From: Mucilaginibacter rivuli
GTDB lineage: Bacteria; Bacteroidota; Bacteroidia; Sphingobacteriales; Sphingobacteriaceae
Direction of reading: 5' to 3'
Length of the DNA: 64,000 nt
Assembly: GCF_019391655.1 (NCBI RefSeq)
Contig: NZ_JAHXPQ010000004.1
Coordinates: 310,001 to 374,000 of the forward strand
Shown: in pieces, positions 23,765 to 33,264 of the stretch
How the letters are laid out: every line of letters begins with the position of its first letter
Numbering within the stretch: the stretch's first letter is position 1
Program-made: the position numbers and the translations under genes
Notes under the pieces: generated by a model
The model's database searches: none
Seen by the model: the letters and a program-made list of their open reading frames with translations, nothing else
Told to the model about the DNA's origin: nothing

Positions 23765-25447
23765 TTACCCCGCCAGCTTTTTATACCTGATACGTTTTGG
23801 TGCGATATCGCCCAGGCGCTTTTTGCGGTTCTCTTCGTAATCTGAGTAATTACCTTCGAAGAAGTAAACCTGCGAATCGCCCTCAAAGGCTAAAATATGT
23901 GTACAGATCCTGTCCAAAAACCACCTGTCGTGACTGATAACTACGGCGCAGCCTGCAAAATTTTCCAAAGCTTCTTCTAAAGCACGCAGTGTATTTACGT
24001 CGATATCATTTGTAGGCTCATCAAGTAATAAAACGTTCGAGCCTTTTTTTAGTGTGATGGCAAGGTGAACACGGTTACGCTCACCACCCGAAAGTACGCT
24101 AACTTTCTTTTGCTGATCGGCACCATTAAAGTTAAACTTGGATACATATGCCCTTGAGTTTAACGGGCGGTTACCTAACAAAATGTTTTCGTTACCACCT
24201 GTAATGTTTTCCCATACTGATTTTTCGGGTTCAAGGTCGTTATGGTTTTGATCTACATAACCTAAAGCTACTGTTTCGCCAACACGGAAGGTACCTGCAT
24301 CCGGTGTTTCCTGCCCGGTTATTAAGCGGAACAGCGTAGTTTTACCTGCACCATTCGGACCAATAATACCTACTATACCCGCAGGCGGTAATGAGAAGCT
24401 CAGGTTATCGAATAATACTTTCTCGCCATAGGCTTTAGATACATTGGTAGCCTCAATTACCACATTACCCAAACGCGGGCCGGGCGGAATGAAAAGCTCC
24501 AACTTGTCTTCTCTTTCCTTACCATCTTCGGCAGCCAGTTTTTCATAGTTTGATAAACGTGCCTTGCCTTTTGCCTGGCGGGCCTTTGGCGCCATGCGCA
24601 CCCACTCCAGCTCGCGCTCCAAAGTTTTTTGGCGCTTGCTTTCAGTTTTCTCTTCCTGTGCCAAACGTTTAGCTTTCTGATCAAGCCATGAGGAGTAATT
24701 ACCTTTCCATGGGATACCCTCGCCACGGTCAAGTTCCAATATCCATCCGGCAACGTTATCCAGGAAATACCTGTCGTGCGTTACCGCGATAACTGTTCCT
24801 TTATATTGTTTTAAGTGCTGCTCCAGCCAATCGATAGATTCTGCATCTAAGTGGTTGGTAGGCTCATCCAGTAATAATACATCCGGTTCTTTCAATAACA
24901 AACGGCATAAAGCCACACGGCGGCGCTCACCTCCTGATAGGACCGATATTTTAGCATCAGGCTCGGGGCAACGCAAGGCATCCATAGCACGCTCCAGTTT
25001 GGTATCCAGTTCCCATGCATTTACAGCGTCTATCTGATCTTGCAGTTCGCCCTGGCGGGCCATTAGCTTATCCATGGCATCGCCATCCTCGTAATATTCA
25101 GGGAGGCCAAACTTTTCGTTGATCTCTTCGTATTCTTTCAGGATGGCGGTTACTTCGGATACACCTTCTTCAACTACCTCACGCACGGTTTTGTCGGGAT
25201 CCAGATCCGGTTCCTGCGCCAAATAGCCAACGGTATATCCCGGCGAAAAAACAACCTCGCCCTGGTAGGATTTATCCAGCCCGGCGATGATTTTCAATAC
25301 CGATGATTTACCCGAGCCGTTTAAACCGATAACGCCAATTTTAGCGCCGTAAAAAAAGCTGAGATATATATTTTTTAAAACCTGTTTTTGTGGGGGGTAA
25401 ATTTTATTTACACCCGCCATCGAGAAGATTATTTTTTCATCTGCCAT
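23765..25447 (-). CDS. ettA: ABC-F protein EttA (energy-dependent translational throttle)
   Basis: The 560-residue soluble protein has two ABC domains and no membrane part. Domain 1: 'GLNGSGKSSVLKI', 'LSGGERRRVALCRLLL', 'LLLDEPTNHLDAESIDWLE'. Domain 2: 'GPNGAGKTTLFRLI', 'LSGGERNRVHLAITL', 'LLLDEPTNDIDVNTLRALE'. The linker between them ('RMAPKARQAKGKARLSNYEK') and the length match EttA. EttA binds the ribosomal E site and holds translation when ATP is low. The frame extends to 25528, but EttA-like proteins start at MADEKIIFSM, so the ATG at 25447 is chosen. Confidence 0.94.
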   Translation of the reverse strand: MADEKIIFSMAGVNKIYPPQKQVLKNIYLSFFYGAKIGVIGLNGSGKSSVLKIIAGLDKSYQGEVVFSPGYTVGYLAQEPDLDPDKTVREVVEEGVSEVTAILKEYEEINEKFGLPEYYEDGDAMDKLMARQGELQDQIDAVNAWELDTKLERAMDALRCPEPDAKISVLSGGERRRVALCRLLLKEPDVLLLDEPTNHLDAESIDWLEQHLKQYKGTVIAVTHDRYFLDNVAGWILELDRGEGIPWKGNYSSWLDQKAKRLAQEEKTESKRQKTLERELEWVRMAPKARQAKGKARLSNYEKLAAEDGKEREDKLELFIPPGPRLGNVVIEATNVSKAYGEKVLFDNLSFSLPPAGIVGIIGPNGAGKTTLFRLITGQETPDAGTFRVGETVALGYVDQNHNDLEPEKSVWENITGGNENILLGNRPLNSRAYVSKFNFNGADQQKKVSVLSGGERNRVHLAITLKKGSNVLLLDEPTNDIDVNTLRALEEALENFAGCAVVISHDRWFLDRICTHILAFEGDSQVYFFEGNYSDYEENRKKRLGDIAPKRIRYKKLAG

Positions 25448-25603
25448 AAGGCAAATATATAAAAGCCCCCCGACCTCCAAAGTGGGAGAAATAAAAAGTT
25501 TAACTTGTCGGCTTAAACCATAACGCACATAATTAGTCTTTCAAAAAAAGAGCGATTTATTTCGACTTAAAGTTCGCCATACTTACCTGCCTAAATATAA
25601 GCC

Positions 25604-26392
25604 ATGCCTAAAAAAACGCTTACTACTATTCTTTTATGTTCACTTTTTACTGCATGCGCACTTGCTCAGCAGCCCGACCCTAAATTTCAATTATACATTT
25701 TAATGGGACAATCTAACATGGCAGGCCGTGGGCCCATAACGGCCGAAATGGAGAATGAGGGTAATTCCCGCGTTTTCATGCTCAATAAAGATTTTCAGTT
25801 TGTGCCCGCAAAGCACCCTGTACATTTTGATAAACCCCGGGCCGCAGCCGCTGGCCCCGGCCTCGCTTTTGGCGTTGCAATGGCTGAAGCGGACCCGGAG
25901 ATAAAAATAGGATTGATCCCCTGCGCGGTTGGTGGCACATCTATTGAACAATGGTTACCGGGTGCTTTCCATGCACCTACCAACACACACCCTTATGACG
26001 ATGCCGTTTTGCGGATAAAAGCAGCCATGCAATATGGTGTAATAGCAGGTGTAATATGGCATCAGGGCGAATCGAACAGCGGCGGCCAAAGGTCAAAACA
26101 ATACATTGCTAAACTAAACGAACTGATTACCCGTGTACGAACCCTTGTGGGCAACCCCACACTGCCTTTTATTGCCGGCGAGTTGGGCAGATATAGGCCT
26201 GTATATGCCAATATTAATACACAACTGGCAAAACTACCCGATTCTGTAGCCTACACAGCGGTTGTTAGCTCTGAGGGCCTGGTACACAAAGGTGATACCA
26301 CTCATTTTGATGGCGCGTCTGCTGACATTTTAGGTAAACGATATGCCGTGAAGATGCTATCAGTGCAAAAAAAACTAAAGGGTATCAAATAA
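25604..26392 (+). CDS. Secreted SGNH-type carbohydrate esterase (sialate O-acetylesterase-like)
   Basis: The 262-residue protein has a signal peptide (MPKKTLTTILLCSLFTACALAQ, with a Cys at 18 that could be a lipobox). The catalytic block I is 'YILMGQSNMAGRG' with Ser37 as nucleophile. Later come 'CAVGGTSIEQW' and 'IWHQGESNS' (~150-158), and the C-terminal 'DTTHFDGAS' provides the Asp/His pair. This fits the SASA/DUF303 esterase family, which removes acetyl groups from sugars. It stands alone, with no polysaccharide locus next to it. Confidence 0.9.
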   Translation: MPKKTLTTILLCSLFTACALAQQPDPKFQLYILMGQSNMAGRGPITAEMENEGNSRVFMLNKDFQFVPAKHPVHFDKPRAAAAGPGLAFGVAMAEADPEIKIGLIPCAVGGTSIEQWLPGAFHAPTNTHPYDDAVLRIKAAMQYGVIAGVIWHQGESNSGGQRSKQYIAKLNELITRVRTLVGNPTLPFIAGELGRYRPVYANINTQLAKLPDSVAYTAVVSSEGLVHKGDTTHFDGASADILGKRYAVKMLSVQKKLKGIK

Positions 26393-26467
26393 ACATATAT
26401 ATAATTTATATAATTATATATTCAAAGAAAGTTTTCTGATATTTAAACACATAACGGCTTATGCTTG

Positions 26468-26487
26468 TACTAAGTTTAGTATAAAAC
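26468..26487. promoter_or_regulatory. Palindrome plus TTAGTATAAAAC motif upstream of the DUF4157 gene
   Basis: TACTAA-GT-TTAGTA (26468-26481) is a perfect inverted repeat running into TATAAAAC. The 12-mer TTAGTATAAAAC recurs at 52557-52568, there inside ATACT-T-AGTAT, upstream of a small membrane protein. A shared regulator or sigma factor site is possible. Confidence 0.35.
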
Positions 26488-26538
26488 ACTATTATTGTCA
26501 ATATTTCCTGTTATGTACTAATGCTAACCTAAAGCAGT

Positions 26539-27864
26539 ATGAAAACTTATCATAACAAACCTAAAAATAGCGACAATGCAAATGTAGTGCAGCAGGCAGG
26601 GTATACGCCCAAAAGCAGACCTGTAACCACGCAGGCCAAACTGCAACAGCAGGCTATTATGAACAGCCCGCAGGTTAAACAGCTAAGAGATTATCAGCAA
26701 ATGGCAGATGACAGGCCAAGGGATAGTCATCCGATGGCGAGTGAGATAACTCAGCGTAAAGAAAATGCAGATGAAGAACCTGTGCAAGGTAAATTTGCTA
26801 CAGCCCAACGTATAGCAGATGAAAAGTCCCCGCAAGGCAAACCTGCACCCATACAAAAGGCAGAAGAAAAACCAAACAAAACAGGTTTACCCGATCAGCT
26901 TAAAACAGAGATCGAGTCCCTTTCGGGGATGAATATGGACCATGTTAAGGTACACTACAACTCGGCCAAACCCACCCAACTCCAAGCTCACGCATTTGCG
27001 CAAGGCAGCGATATTCACGTTGCATCGGGCCAGGAAAAGCATTTACCACATGAAGCATGGCATGTTGTGCAACAGGCCCAGGGGAGGGTTAAACCTACAA
27101 TGCAAATGAAAGGGGCACCTGTAAATAATGACCCGGCACTTGAAACCGAGGCCGATGTAATGGGGGAAAAAGCAAAAAATATTAGTGCCGGACAAAGCAT
27201 AAACACTACCCAATTACAACCTGCATCTTACGAGGCGGCAATGCAATTTGTATTAGCCGACCCGGCGGGTTTTGATGAAGAATACATTACACGCCAAAGT
27301 CCCGCCGATCAAACCAGGCTTGCCAAACGCTACTTGGGTAGCGCAGAGATGATGGAACGCCTGATGGATTTATATTTTGTAGCTTACGAAGAGCGTATGG
27401 CCCCGGCAACAGCCGTAGAGAGCAGAGCGTGGTTCCCTCGTTTTAAACGATATGAAACAGCATACGATAACTTTAAAGGCCTGATAAAAGCTAATCCAAT
27501 TGATTTTGCGGTTACTTTGGCTTCTTTTAGGGAAGTTCAGCTTGCTTATGAAAGTTTGGAAGACAGGCGCGATGATATTAGAGCACCCGCTGTTAATCCA
27601 ACGGTAGCCTTGGTTTGGGCCAACATACAAGCACAATTCACAGCCTGGGATGGTACCCTTAGAAACCGGGGCGCATGGTGGGGATCTGCAGCGCCTGGAG
27701 ATGTTAGGGGAGCAATTGACATTCCACCTGCAGCACTGCCCGGAATTACAGCGTTGGCAAGGGCTGGTGGATACAATGTAGCGCCAAGTTTTAGTGGTGG
27801 TATCGGATTCCATCGTCGCCAAGGTGGTATCGATTTTATTTACCATGCCCAACGACCAGCATAA
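26539..27864 (+). CDS. DUF4157 (eCIS-core domain) protein with unknown C-terminal domain
   Basis: The 441-residue protein has three parts. Residues 1-115 are a Gln/Lys/Glu-rich low-complexity leader. Residues about 116-215 form a DUF4157 domain: 'LPDQLKTEIESLSGMNMDHV', 'VHYNSAKPTQLQAHAFAQGS', 'GQEKHLPHEAWHVVQQAQGR', with the zinc motif HEAWH at 171-175 and 'LETEADVMGEKA' as a likely third-ligand region. Residues 231-441 match nothing I recognise. The domain is linked to extracellular contractile injection systems (eCIS) and their cargo. No eCIS sheath, tube or baseplate gene is in the window. There is no signal peptide. A toxin-like C-terminal domain is inferred. Confidence 0.85.
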   Translation: MKTYHNKPKNSDNANVVQQAGYTPKSRPVTTQAKLQQQAIMNSPQVKQLRDYQQMADDRPRDSHPMASEITQRKENADEEPVQGKFATAQRIADEKSPQGKPAPIQKAEEKPNKTGLPDQLKTEIESLSGMNMDHVKVHYNSAKPTQLQAHAFAQGSDIHVASGQEKHLPHEAWHVVQQAQGRVKPTMQMKGAPVNNDPALETEADVMGEKAKNISAGQSINTTQLQPASYEAAMQFVLADPAGFDEEYITRQSPADQTRLAKRYLGSAEMMERLMDLYFVAYEERMAPATAVESRAWFPRFKRYETAYDNFKGLIKANPIDFAVTLASFREVQLAYESLEDRRDDIRAPAVNPTVALVWANIQAQFTAWDGTLRNRGAWWGSAAPGDVRGAIDIPPAALPGITALARAGGYNVAPSFSGGIGFHRRQGGIDFIYHAQRPA

Positions 27865-27880
27865 ACCGCATATAATAAAC

Positions 27881-27912
27881 AAGCTGCAAAGCCTTTTTTG
27901 ACTTTGCAGCTT
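27881..27912. terminator. Bidirectional terminator between the DUF4157 and receptor genes
   Basis: A perfect 11-bp stem AAGCTGCAAAG / CTTTGCAGCTT (27881-27891 with 27902-27912) lies in the convergent spacer around a loop of CCTTTTTTGA. The T tract is in the loop and not strong outside it, so its efficiency is uncertain. Confidence 0.6.
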
Positions 27913-27952
27913 AATACTTTCCAGACATCGGGTCCTTAACTTTTGATCCTGA

Positions 27953-30619
27953 TTATATATTAAAAAACAACTTCATCAAAATATATCGCCCGGGTATAGT
28001 ATAGGTATTGCTTGTAAAGTTATTTGCCGACAGGTACAATGCACTATATGTTTTGGTATCAAACAGGTTTACCGCGCTCAGCTCCACATCGGTTTTTATT
28101 TTGTTGAACTTATACTTTATTGCAAAATCAGCGAAGGTGTATTTCAGGTCGGTACCCGGGGCCTGGTGGGTATAATAGTTATCTCCCGAAAGCCTGAAGT
28201 TAAGGTCGGTAACGGGAGCATAATTGATGGAGCCGGTTTGCTGTAACTGTTGTATGGATGTTGTGGTAGATATAGCCGACGATTTACTGGTCGTCTCGGT
28301 ATAATAAGCCTTATAACTAAAATTGATCTTGCTGCTCACCTTGGTATCAATACCTGCGTTATATGTAGTAGCAATGGTATTAAATGGATACAGCGTAGCG
28401 TTAAGCAACTGGTTTGAGTTAACCGATTGCCAACTGATACCCGCGCTAACTGTACTGCGTATATCAAACAAATATTTACTGGTGCTGGCGCCTAACTGGT
28501 AAACGTTAAAAGTATTAGCCAACGGAACAACCACCCGGCTTGTTTGCGTTGCCGTTACCACACTGGACGAGATATTGTTGGCTGCCGTATGAATATAAGC
28601 TGCGTTTATCCCGAAAAAGAATAAGGTGATTGCTTTGCGGTAATTAAAACCAATGCTAACGTTTTGCGTTTGGCTTTCGGTCAGGTCGGCGCTGTTGGCG
28701 TACAGGCTTCGGTAGTTTTTCAACACATAACCACGGTAAACATCTTGTATGCTACCTATCCGGTTAGTATAACCATAGCCAAATGATAGTTTATTCTCTA
28801 CGCTTACCTGGTAACTACCGTTCAGTTTAGGGTTTAAATAAAAACGGGTAAGCGATTGGTCTAACGCGAAGTTGCTGTCTTTATAGTCTATCTGCTGTAA
28901 AACAAAAGGCAGTGTAATGTTTAGTTTCAATACCTTGCCGGGAAAATCGAAAGCAGCCTCTCCATATAATTTGCTTTTAGTCCAATTCAGGCTATTAAAA
29001 TCGTTGCTTATGCGATTTATCGCCCCGTTATTTTGCACCACGTTCAAATCCGACTGTACCTGTTGCGATTGTAAACTCGCGCCAAGCTTATAGCTCTGAG
29101 TAACTGCATCCATTGGTATTTTGTATGATACGTAGTTATTGGTAAACCATGTGGGGATATTTATTCCTTGCACCAATTGCGCGTAAGGGTTGCCTCCATT
29201 ATAATCCGCCTGGTTAATTCCAGGTGTAATAGCCCGGTTCTCCGGTTCGCCAATGCGATCAATGTACGAGTACAGCTCGTAGATTTTATTACCTTTTGTG
29301 GTATTGATCAGCCTAAACTCGTTCGAAAGATCAAAAGCATTGTCTTTAAACGTTTGCCCGGCATACACGCCGTTGGTATACAGGTCGCTATAATTAGTAT
29401 TGTGGTTATAATCAACCAGCAGCGTATTGTTTAAATAGTATTTTGCTTTGTTAACATTTAGCGTAAACTGCCCATGCAAAATATCCGGTTGGCGGCGGTT
29501 TTGCTGCTGCTCGGTATATACAATATCGCTACCGTTTAGTGTTAATTTTGAGTATTTACTATAATTCTGCGTCTGGGTATCATGCAGGTAATACATATTG
29601 GCCTTTACCTGTATCTCTTTGGTCAAATTCACCAGGTTATTCAAATTGATCATACCGGATTGATTGAATAAATAACGACTCCTTGGCAAATCAGGGTCGC
29701 CGGCTGTACCTAAGGATAATACCGTGGTTGGCTTATCATTATCCAGCCTGCCCAAATAATCGCCCAGGTTATGCGATATCACATCATTAGCCAGATCAAC
29801 ACCGGTATTATTACCTTTTACGTTATTGATGGCTTTGTACCGGTCTTTAAAGGCCATAGCATTCAGGTCTTCCTCGTACCTTCCGGGTAAGCCACCGCCC
29901 AACATTTCCTGGCCAACTATTTTTACTTTAGCATCGGGTTTAAAGGTAAGGTTAAGAGCCACATCATCGCTTACCACTTTGCCTTGCAGGGCTTTTATAG
30001 GCTGATTATTCTCCAATACCTGTACCTGATCAACCGATTTATTGGGGATGCTGTTGGTAGCTACGTTATACTTATCATCCAGCAAATTATCGCCACCCAT
30101 ATAAACGGTTGATACCCCTTTGCCGTTATAACTTATCTTACCATCATCGGCAACCGTAATTCCGGGCAGTTTCTTAATCACATCACCTATCACACGATCC
30201 TGTGGGGTGGAAAAATCACTTACCTTATAGCTCGTGGTATCGCCTGCGGTTCTGATATGCGGACGGCTGTTTTTTATGGTTACCTCGTTCAGCTTTTTGC
30301 TTGTCGCGGATAATTTAAAATTAATTGGAGCCGCCGGATCGTTAACCGCCTTGCTTTCTTTTTTGAATCCAACACAGCTTACCTCTAAGGTTAAACCGTT
30401 TTTTGGTGCATCATCGGGTATTTCCAAAGTATAAACACCGGTTGGTTTGGTGCTCGTAAACGCAATGATCACATTCCCGCTCCCTTTTAAAGTAACATTC
30501 ACCAGAGAAAGCGGTTTACCTAAACTATCGGTAACAGTACCCTTAATGGTTTGCGCGAAACTGCCTGCCGAGACTACAACCAATAGCCAGCATAGCACTA
30601 TCTTTATGTGCGCTCTCAT
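27953..30619 (-). CDS. Outer-membrane beta-barrel receptor with CarboxypepD_reg-like domain
   Basis: The 888-residue protein has a signal peptide (MRAHIKIVLCWLLVVVSAGSFAQ), a carboxypeptidase-regulatory-like domain ('IKGTVTDSLGKPLSLVNVTL', residues ~25-110), a plug-like region ('VIGDVIKKLPGITVADDGKI', ~143-220), and a long barrel part ending in a typical aromatic terminal strand ('RYILMKLFFNI'). It belongs to the TonB-receptor-like 'outer membrane beta-barrel family'. No TonB box is evident. It overlaps the GLPGLI gene by 4 bp (ATGA), so the two are coupled and probably act in one envelope task. Confidence 0.9.
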   Translation of the reverse strand: MRAHIKIVLCWLLVVVSAGSFAQTIKGTVTDSLGKPLSLVNVTLKGSGNVIIAFTSTKPTGVYTLEIPDDAPKNGLTLEVSCVGFKKESKAVNDPAAPINFKLSATSKKLNEVTIKNSRPHIRTAGDTTSYKVSDFSTPQDRVIGDVIKKLPGITVADDGKISYNGKGVSTVYMGGDNLLDDKYNVATNSIPNKSVDQVQVLENNQPIKALQGKVVSDDVALNLTFKPDAKVKIVGQEMLGGGLPGRYEEDLNAMAFKDRYKAINNVKGNNTGVDLANDVISHNLGDYLGRLDNDKPTTVLSLGTAGDPDLPRSRYLFNQSGMINLNNLVNLTKEIQVKANMYYLHDTQTQNYSKYSKLTLNGSDIVYTEQQQNRRQPDILHGQFTLNVNKAKYYLNNTLLVDYNHNTNYSDLYTNGVYAGQTFKDNAFDLSNEFRLINTTKGNKIYELYSYIDRIGEPENRAITPGINQADYNGGNPYAQLVQGINIPTWFTNNYVSYKIPMDAVTQSYKLGASLQSQQVQSDLNVVQNNGAINRISNDFNSLNWTKSKLYGEAAFDFPGKVLKLNITLPFVLQQIDYKDSNFALDQSLTRFYLNPKLNGSYQVSVENKLSFGYGYTNRIGSIQDVYRGYVLKNYRSLYANSADLTESQTQNVSIGFNYRKAITLFFFGINAAYIHTAANNISSSVVTATQTSRVVVPLANTFNVYQLGASTSKYLFDIRSTVSAGISWQSVNSNQLLNATLYPFNTIATTYNAGIDTKVSSKINFSYKAYYTETTSKSSAISTTTSIQQLQQTGSINYAPVTDLNFRLSGDNYYTHQAPGTDLKYTFADFAIKYKFNKIKTDVELSAVNLFDTKTYSALYLSANNFTSNTYTIPGRYILMKLFFNI

Positions 30620-31557
30620 TTCTTTTCAGGAAGTTCCAGAGGATTGTTTATAGCAGTTGGCGGGCCTGCAACGATATTCATTTTCATGCCGTCGCCACCT
30701 GCTCCGGGCCTCATTACCATACCCGAACCGGCCATTGCCGATTGCGCGAAGGCCTGCGGATCTTTACGCATAGCATCCTGAAGGTTGGCAAATTCTTTCT
30801 CGGTGGTTTTAACACCGTTCGCAGGTACAGCTATAAGGGTTGGGTCATCGTTCCCATCCATACCAAAGGTCATGATACGCATACCGCCCGTTGCCTGTGC
30901 TACAGGTGCTTCTTTAGGTGCGTTGCTTTTTACCACCTGCTCAATACCGTCAAACTTAAATATCACTTCGTTTTTAGTATCGTGCGCTTCCACAATTAAG
31001 CCGGGTAAACCGTTTAGCTTCCACGGGCCGCTATGGTAAGGCAGATCCGGACAAAACCACGCGGTATAATCACGTCCTTTAAAATGCGCGGTTGCTTTTT
31101 GGCAATGCAGGTTATTAATTGTGCCGGTATCGCTGCTTATCTTCCATTTAATAACCGGCAAAGCTTCTTCTATTAAATAAGGAGTGATCAGTTGTTCTTT
31201 CCTCACTAACTTATTCTCGTTCGGAAACTGGTAAAACTCGGTTCTGGTACCACCGCGCGGACCGCCTCCTTTAATATTAATGTTCATTGGTCCGCCGCTG
31301 CTGGCCGCTGCCATTTGCTCTTGTATCTGTTTTTTTATCAGGTCGTTCTGTAATTTGAGGTCGTAACTTTTATAAGCGCTTGCATTCTGGCCAATAAACA
31401 GTATCATGTTTTCTGTATAGGGTTTTGTTTTGTCGGTAGTATCACGCAAGTGTGTAAACTTATAGTGAACCATTGCTTGCGCCGAATCCGGCTTTTGCGC
31501 GCTAACTGTGAGTATAGTAAGCACAAGCATTAATAAGGTGAGTAGTTGTTTTTTCAT
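30616..31557 (-). CDS. GLPGLI family secreted protein
   Basis: The 313-residue protein has a signal peptide (MKKQLLTLLMLVLTILTVSAQ) and the name-giving motif in 'WKLNGLPGLIVEAHD' (near residues 182-190), after 'DYTAWFCPDLPYHSGPWKLN'. A Gly/Met-rich end follows (GSGMVMRPGAGGDGMKMNIV). The family is restricted to Bacteroidota and has no proven function. It commonly stands next to a TonB-receptor-like gene, as here, with a 4-bp overlap. Confidence 0.93.
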   Translation of the reverse strand: MKKQLLTLLMLVLTILTVSAQKPDSAQAMVHYKFTHLRDTTDKTKPYTENMILFIGQNASAYKSYDLKLQNDLIKKQIQEQMAAASSGGPMNINIKGGGPRGGTRTEFYQFPNENKLVRKEQLITPYLIEEALPVIKWKISSDTGTINNLHCQKATAHFKGRDYTAWFCPDLPYHSGPWKLNGLPGLIVEAHDTKNEVIFKFDGIEQVVKSNAPKEAPVAQATGGMRIMTFGMDGNDDPTLIAVPANGVKTTEKEFANLQDAMRKDPQAFAQSAMAGSGMVMRPGAGGDGMKMNIVAGPPTAINNPLELPEKK

Positions 31558-31782
31558 GTCTAAATCAATTTGTTAATTAGTGATAAGCTTTGTTAGGTCA
31601 GTGTTCTTTTTTTAATCTGATGTAAACTTAATCAATGTGTTACAGCCAAACTATATCAATAGTTGGTTTTTAACATTTTACAAGCTTGTTTAACCATATT
31701 TTAACATAGTTTAACAATTGAATGCATTTGCTCCGTTAGTATAACCCATTATATGCATATCATGCAGTTCGGCTAAAACCTT

Positions 31783-31790
31783 TATATTTG
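31783..31790 (+). promoter_or_regulatory. -7 promoter element of the aminotransferase gene
   Basis: TATATTTG lies 22 bp before the start codon and matches TAnnTTTG; a clear -33 TTTG is not seen at the expected distance. The 255-bp spacer from 31558 holds no other gene that I can support. Confidence 0.5.
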
Positions 31791-31812
31791 CCTATCTAAA
31801 ATACCAATAAGC

Positions 31813-33069
31813 ATGACTGCATCATTACTGGCTCAAAATCTTCGCGGATCTGAAATTATTAAGATAGCCGGCGAGATAAACGAGCTTAAACGCCAGGGAC
31901 AAAATATTGCCAACCTTACCATAGGCGATTTTGATTCGAATATTTACCCCATCCCTACCGAACTGAAAGCCGGTATTATTGATGCTTACGATCATAACCA
32001 AACCAATTACCCACCAGCTGATGGCGTTTTAGCTTTACGCGAAAGTGTATCGGCGTTTATTAAAGAGCGTTGCGATCTGGATTATAAAGCCAACCAAATA
32101 TTAATTTCGGGCGGCTCAAGGCCGCTGATCTATTCTATCTACTTAGCACTTGTTGATCCGGGTGATACCGTGGTTTTCCCCGCACCATCATGGAATAACA
32201 ACCACTACTGCGACCTGCTGAAAGCAAATGGAGTAATGGTAGATACCCAACCCGAAAATAACTTTATGCCTACAGCAGATGAACTGCGTCCGCATTTAAA
32301 AGGAGCTACGTTGCTGGCCTTATGCTCGCCGTTAAACCCTACAGGAACTATGTTCTCCAAGCAAAACCTTGAGGAAATATGCGACCTGGTGATAGCCGAA
32401 AACAAAACCCGAAAAGCAGGTGAAAAACCGCTGTATATATTATACGATCAGATCTATTCGCAATTAACCTTTGGAAACCATAAACATGTTGACCCGGTTA
32501 ACCTGCGCCCTGAATTGAAAGACTACACTGTATTTGTTGATGGTGGATCGAAATGTTTTGCGGCTACGGGAGTGCGCGTTGGTTGGGGTTTTGGCCCGGC
32601 CGATATTATCAATAACATGAAAGCCATTGTTGGCCACATGGGTGCCTGGTCGCCAAAGGCGGAGCAGGTGGCAATGGCCGCTTATTTAAAAGACAGCAGC
32701 AGTGTATCCCGCTTTCTGGACTCATTAAAAGAACGTATTCAATCGAGCTTACAAACATTATATCAAGGCTTTGTTGAACTTAAAGCCGGAGGCTTTAACG
32801 TTGACGCGATAGAACCTATGGGTGCTATATACCTCACCGTAAAAATTGATTACACCGGAAAAACCACACCTGATGGTGACCTTATAAAAGACTCTGCCGA
32901 TGTGAACTTTTACCTGATAAAAGAAGCAGGTTGCGCCTTAGTGCCTTTCTCCGCTTTTGGCACAGCCGAAAGTTTGAACTGGTTCCGCGCTTCGGTTGGG
33001 GCTTGTACAACGGAAGAAATTGCCGCTATGGTGCCAAGGATAAAATTAGCTTTAGAAAAATTGAAGTAA
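31813..33069 (+). CDS. Class I/II pyridoxal-phosphate aminotransferase
   Basis: The 418-residue protein is a fold type I aminotransferase. It has 'ISGGSRPLIYSIYLALVDPG' (cofactor phosphate loop), 'APSWNNNHYC', 'ALCSPLNPTGTMFSKQNLEE', 'YILYDQIYSQLTFG' and the Schiff-base lysine K247 in 'GGSKCFAATGVRVGW'. The C-terminal Arg in 'WFRASVGA' binds the substrate carboxylate. It resembles aspartate/aromatic-type aminotransferases, but the substrate cannot be decided. It is transcribed alone. Confidence 0.92.
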   Translation: MTASLLAQNLRGSEIIKIAGEINELKRQGQNIANLTIGDFDSNIYPIPTELKAGIIDAYDHNQTNYPPADGVLALRESVSAFIKERCDLDYKANQILISGGSRPLIYSIYLALVDPGDTVVFPAPSWNNNHYCDLLKANGVMVDTQPENNFMPTADELRPHLKGATLLALCSPLNPTGTMFSKQNLEEICDLVIAENKTRKAGEKPLYILYDQIYSQLTFGNHKHVDPVNLRPELKDYTVFVDGGSKCFAATGVRVGWGFGPADIINNMKAIVGHMGAWSPKAEQVAMAAYLKDSSSVSRFLDSLKERIQSSLQTLYQGFVELKAGGFNVDAIEPMGAIYLTVKIDYTGKTTPDGDLIKDSADVNFYLIKEAGCALVPFSAFGTAESLNWFRASVGACTTEEIAAMVPRIKLALEKLK

Positions 33070-33087
33070 GAGCAGATAACAAACCAT

Positions 33088-33198
33088 GCCATTTCGACCA
33101 ACGGGAGAGGCCTTCACGAATTATGTAGTCCGAACTATACATTAGCGCTACGCTCGCTTAGCGAAGATTTCTCACTCGTGCCTCGTTTCGAAATGACA
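33088..33198 (-). repeat. Palindromic repeat family 2, copy a (inverted orientation)
   Basis: The ~110-bp element has ends CCATTTCGACCA (left) and TTTCGAAATGAC (right). Its reverse complement aligns with the copies at 43431-43541 and 46543-46654: shared GTCATTTCGAAACGAG, 'GAGAAATCTT' and 'TCTCCCGTTGG' blocks. It lies between the aminotransferase gene and its terminator. Confidence 0.75.
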
Positions 33199-33209
33199 AT
33201 TTGGGCAAA

Positions 33210-33244
33210 AAAAGGGCGATGAATTTAATACTCATCGCCCTTTT
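33210..33244. terminator. Bidirectional terminator
   Basis: AAAAGGGCGATGA and TCATCGCCCTTTT (33210-33222, 33232-33244) form a perfect 13-bp stem with A and T tracts on both sides, serving the convergent aminotransferase and DUF3127 genes. Confidence 0.9.
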
Positions 33245-33264
33245 CATGTCGTAATGATTACTCC

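Noticed and set aside
26539..27864. Treating the DUF4157 protein as part of an eCIS locus in this window
   Set aside because: No sheath, tube, spike, baseplate or AAA gene of such a system is present.
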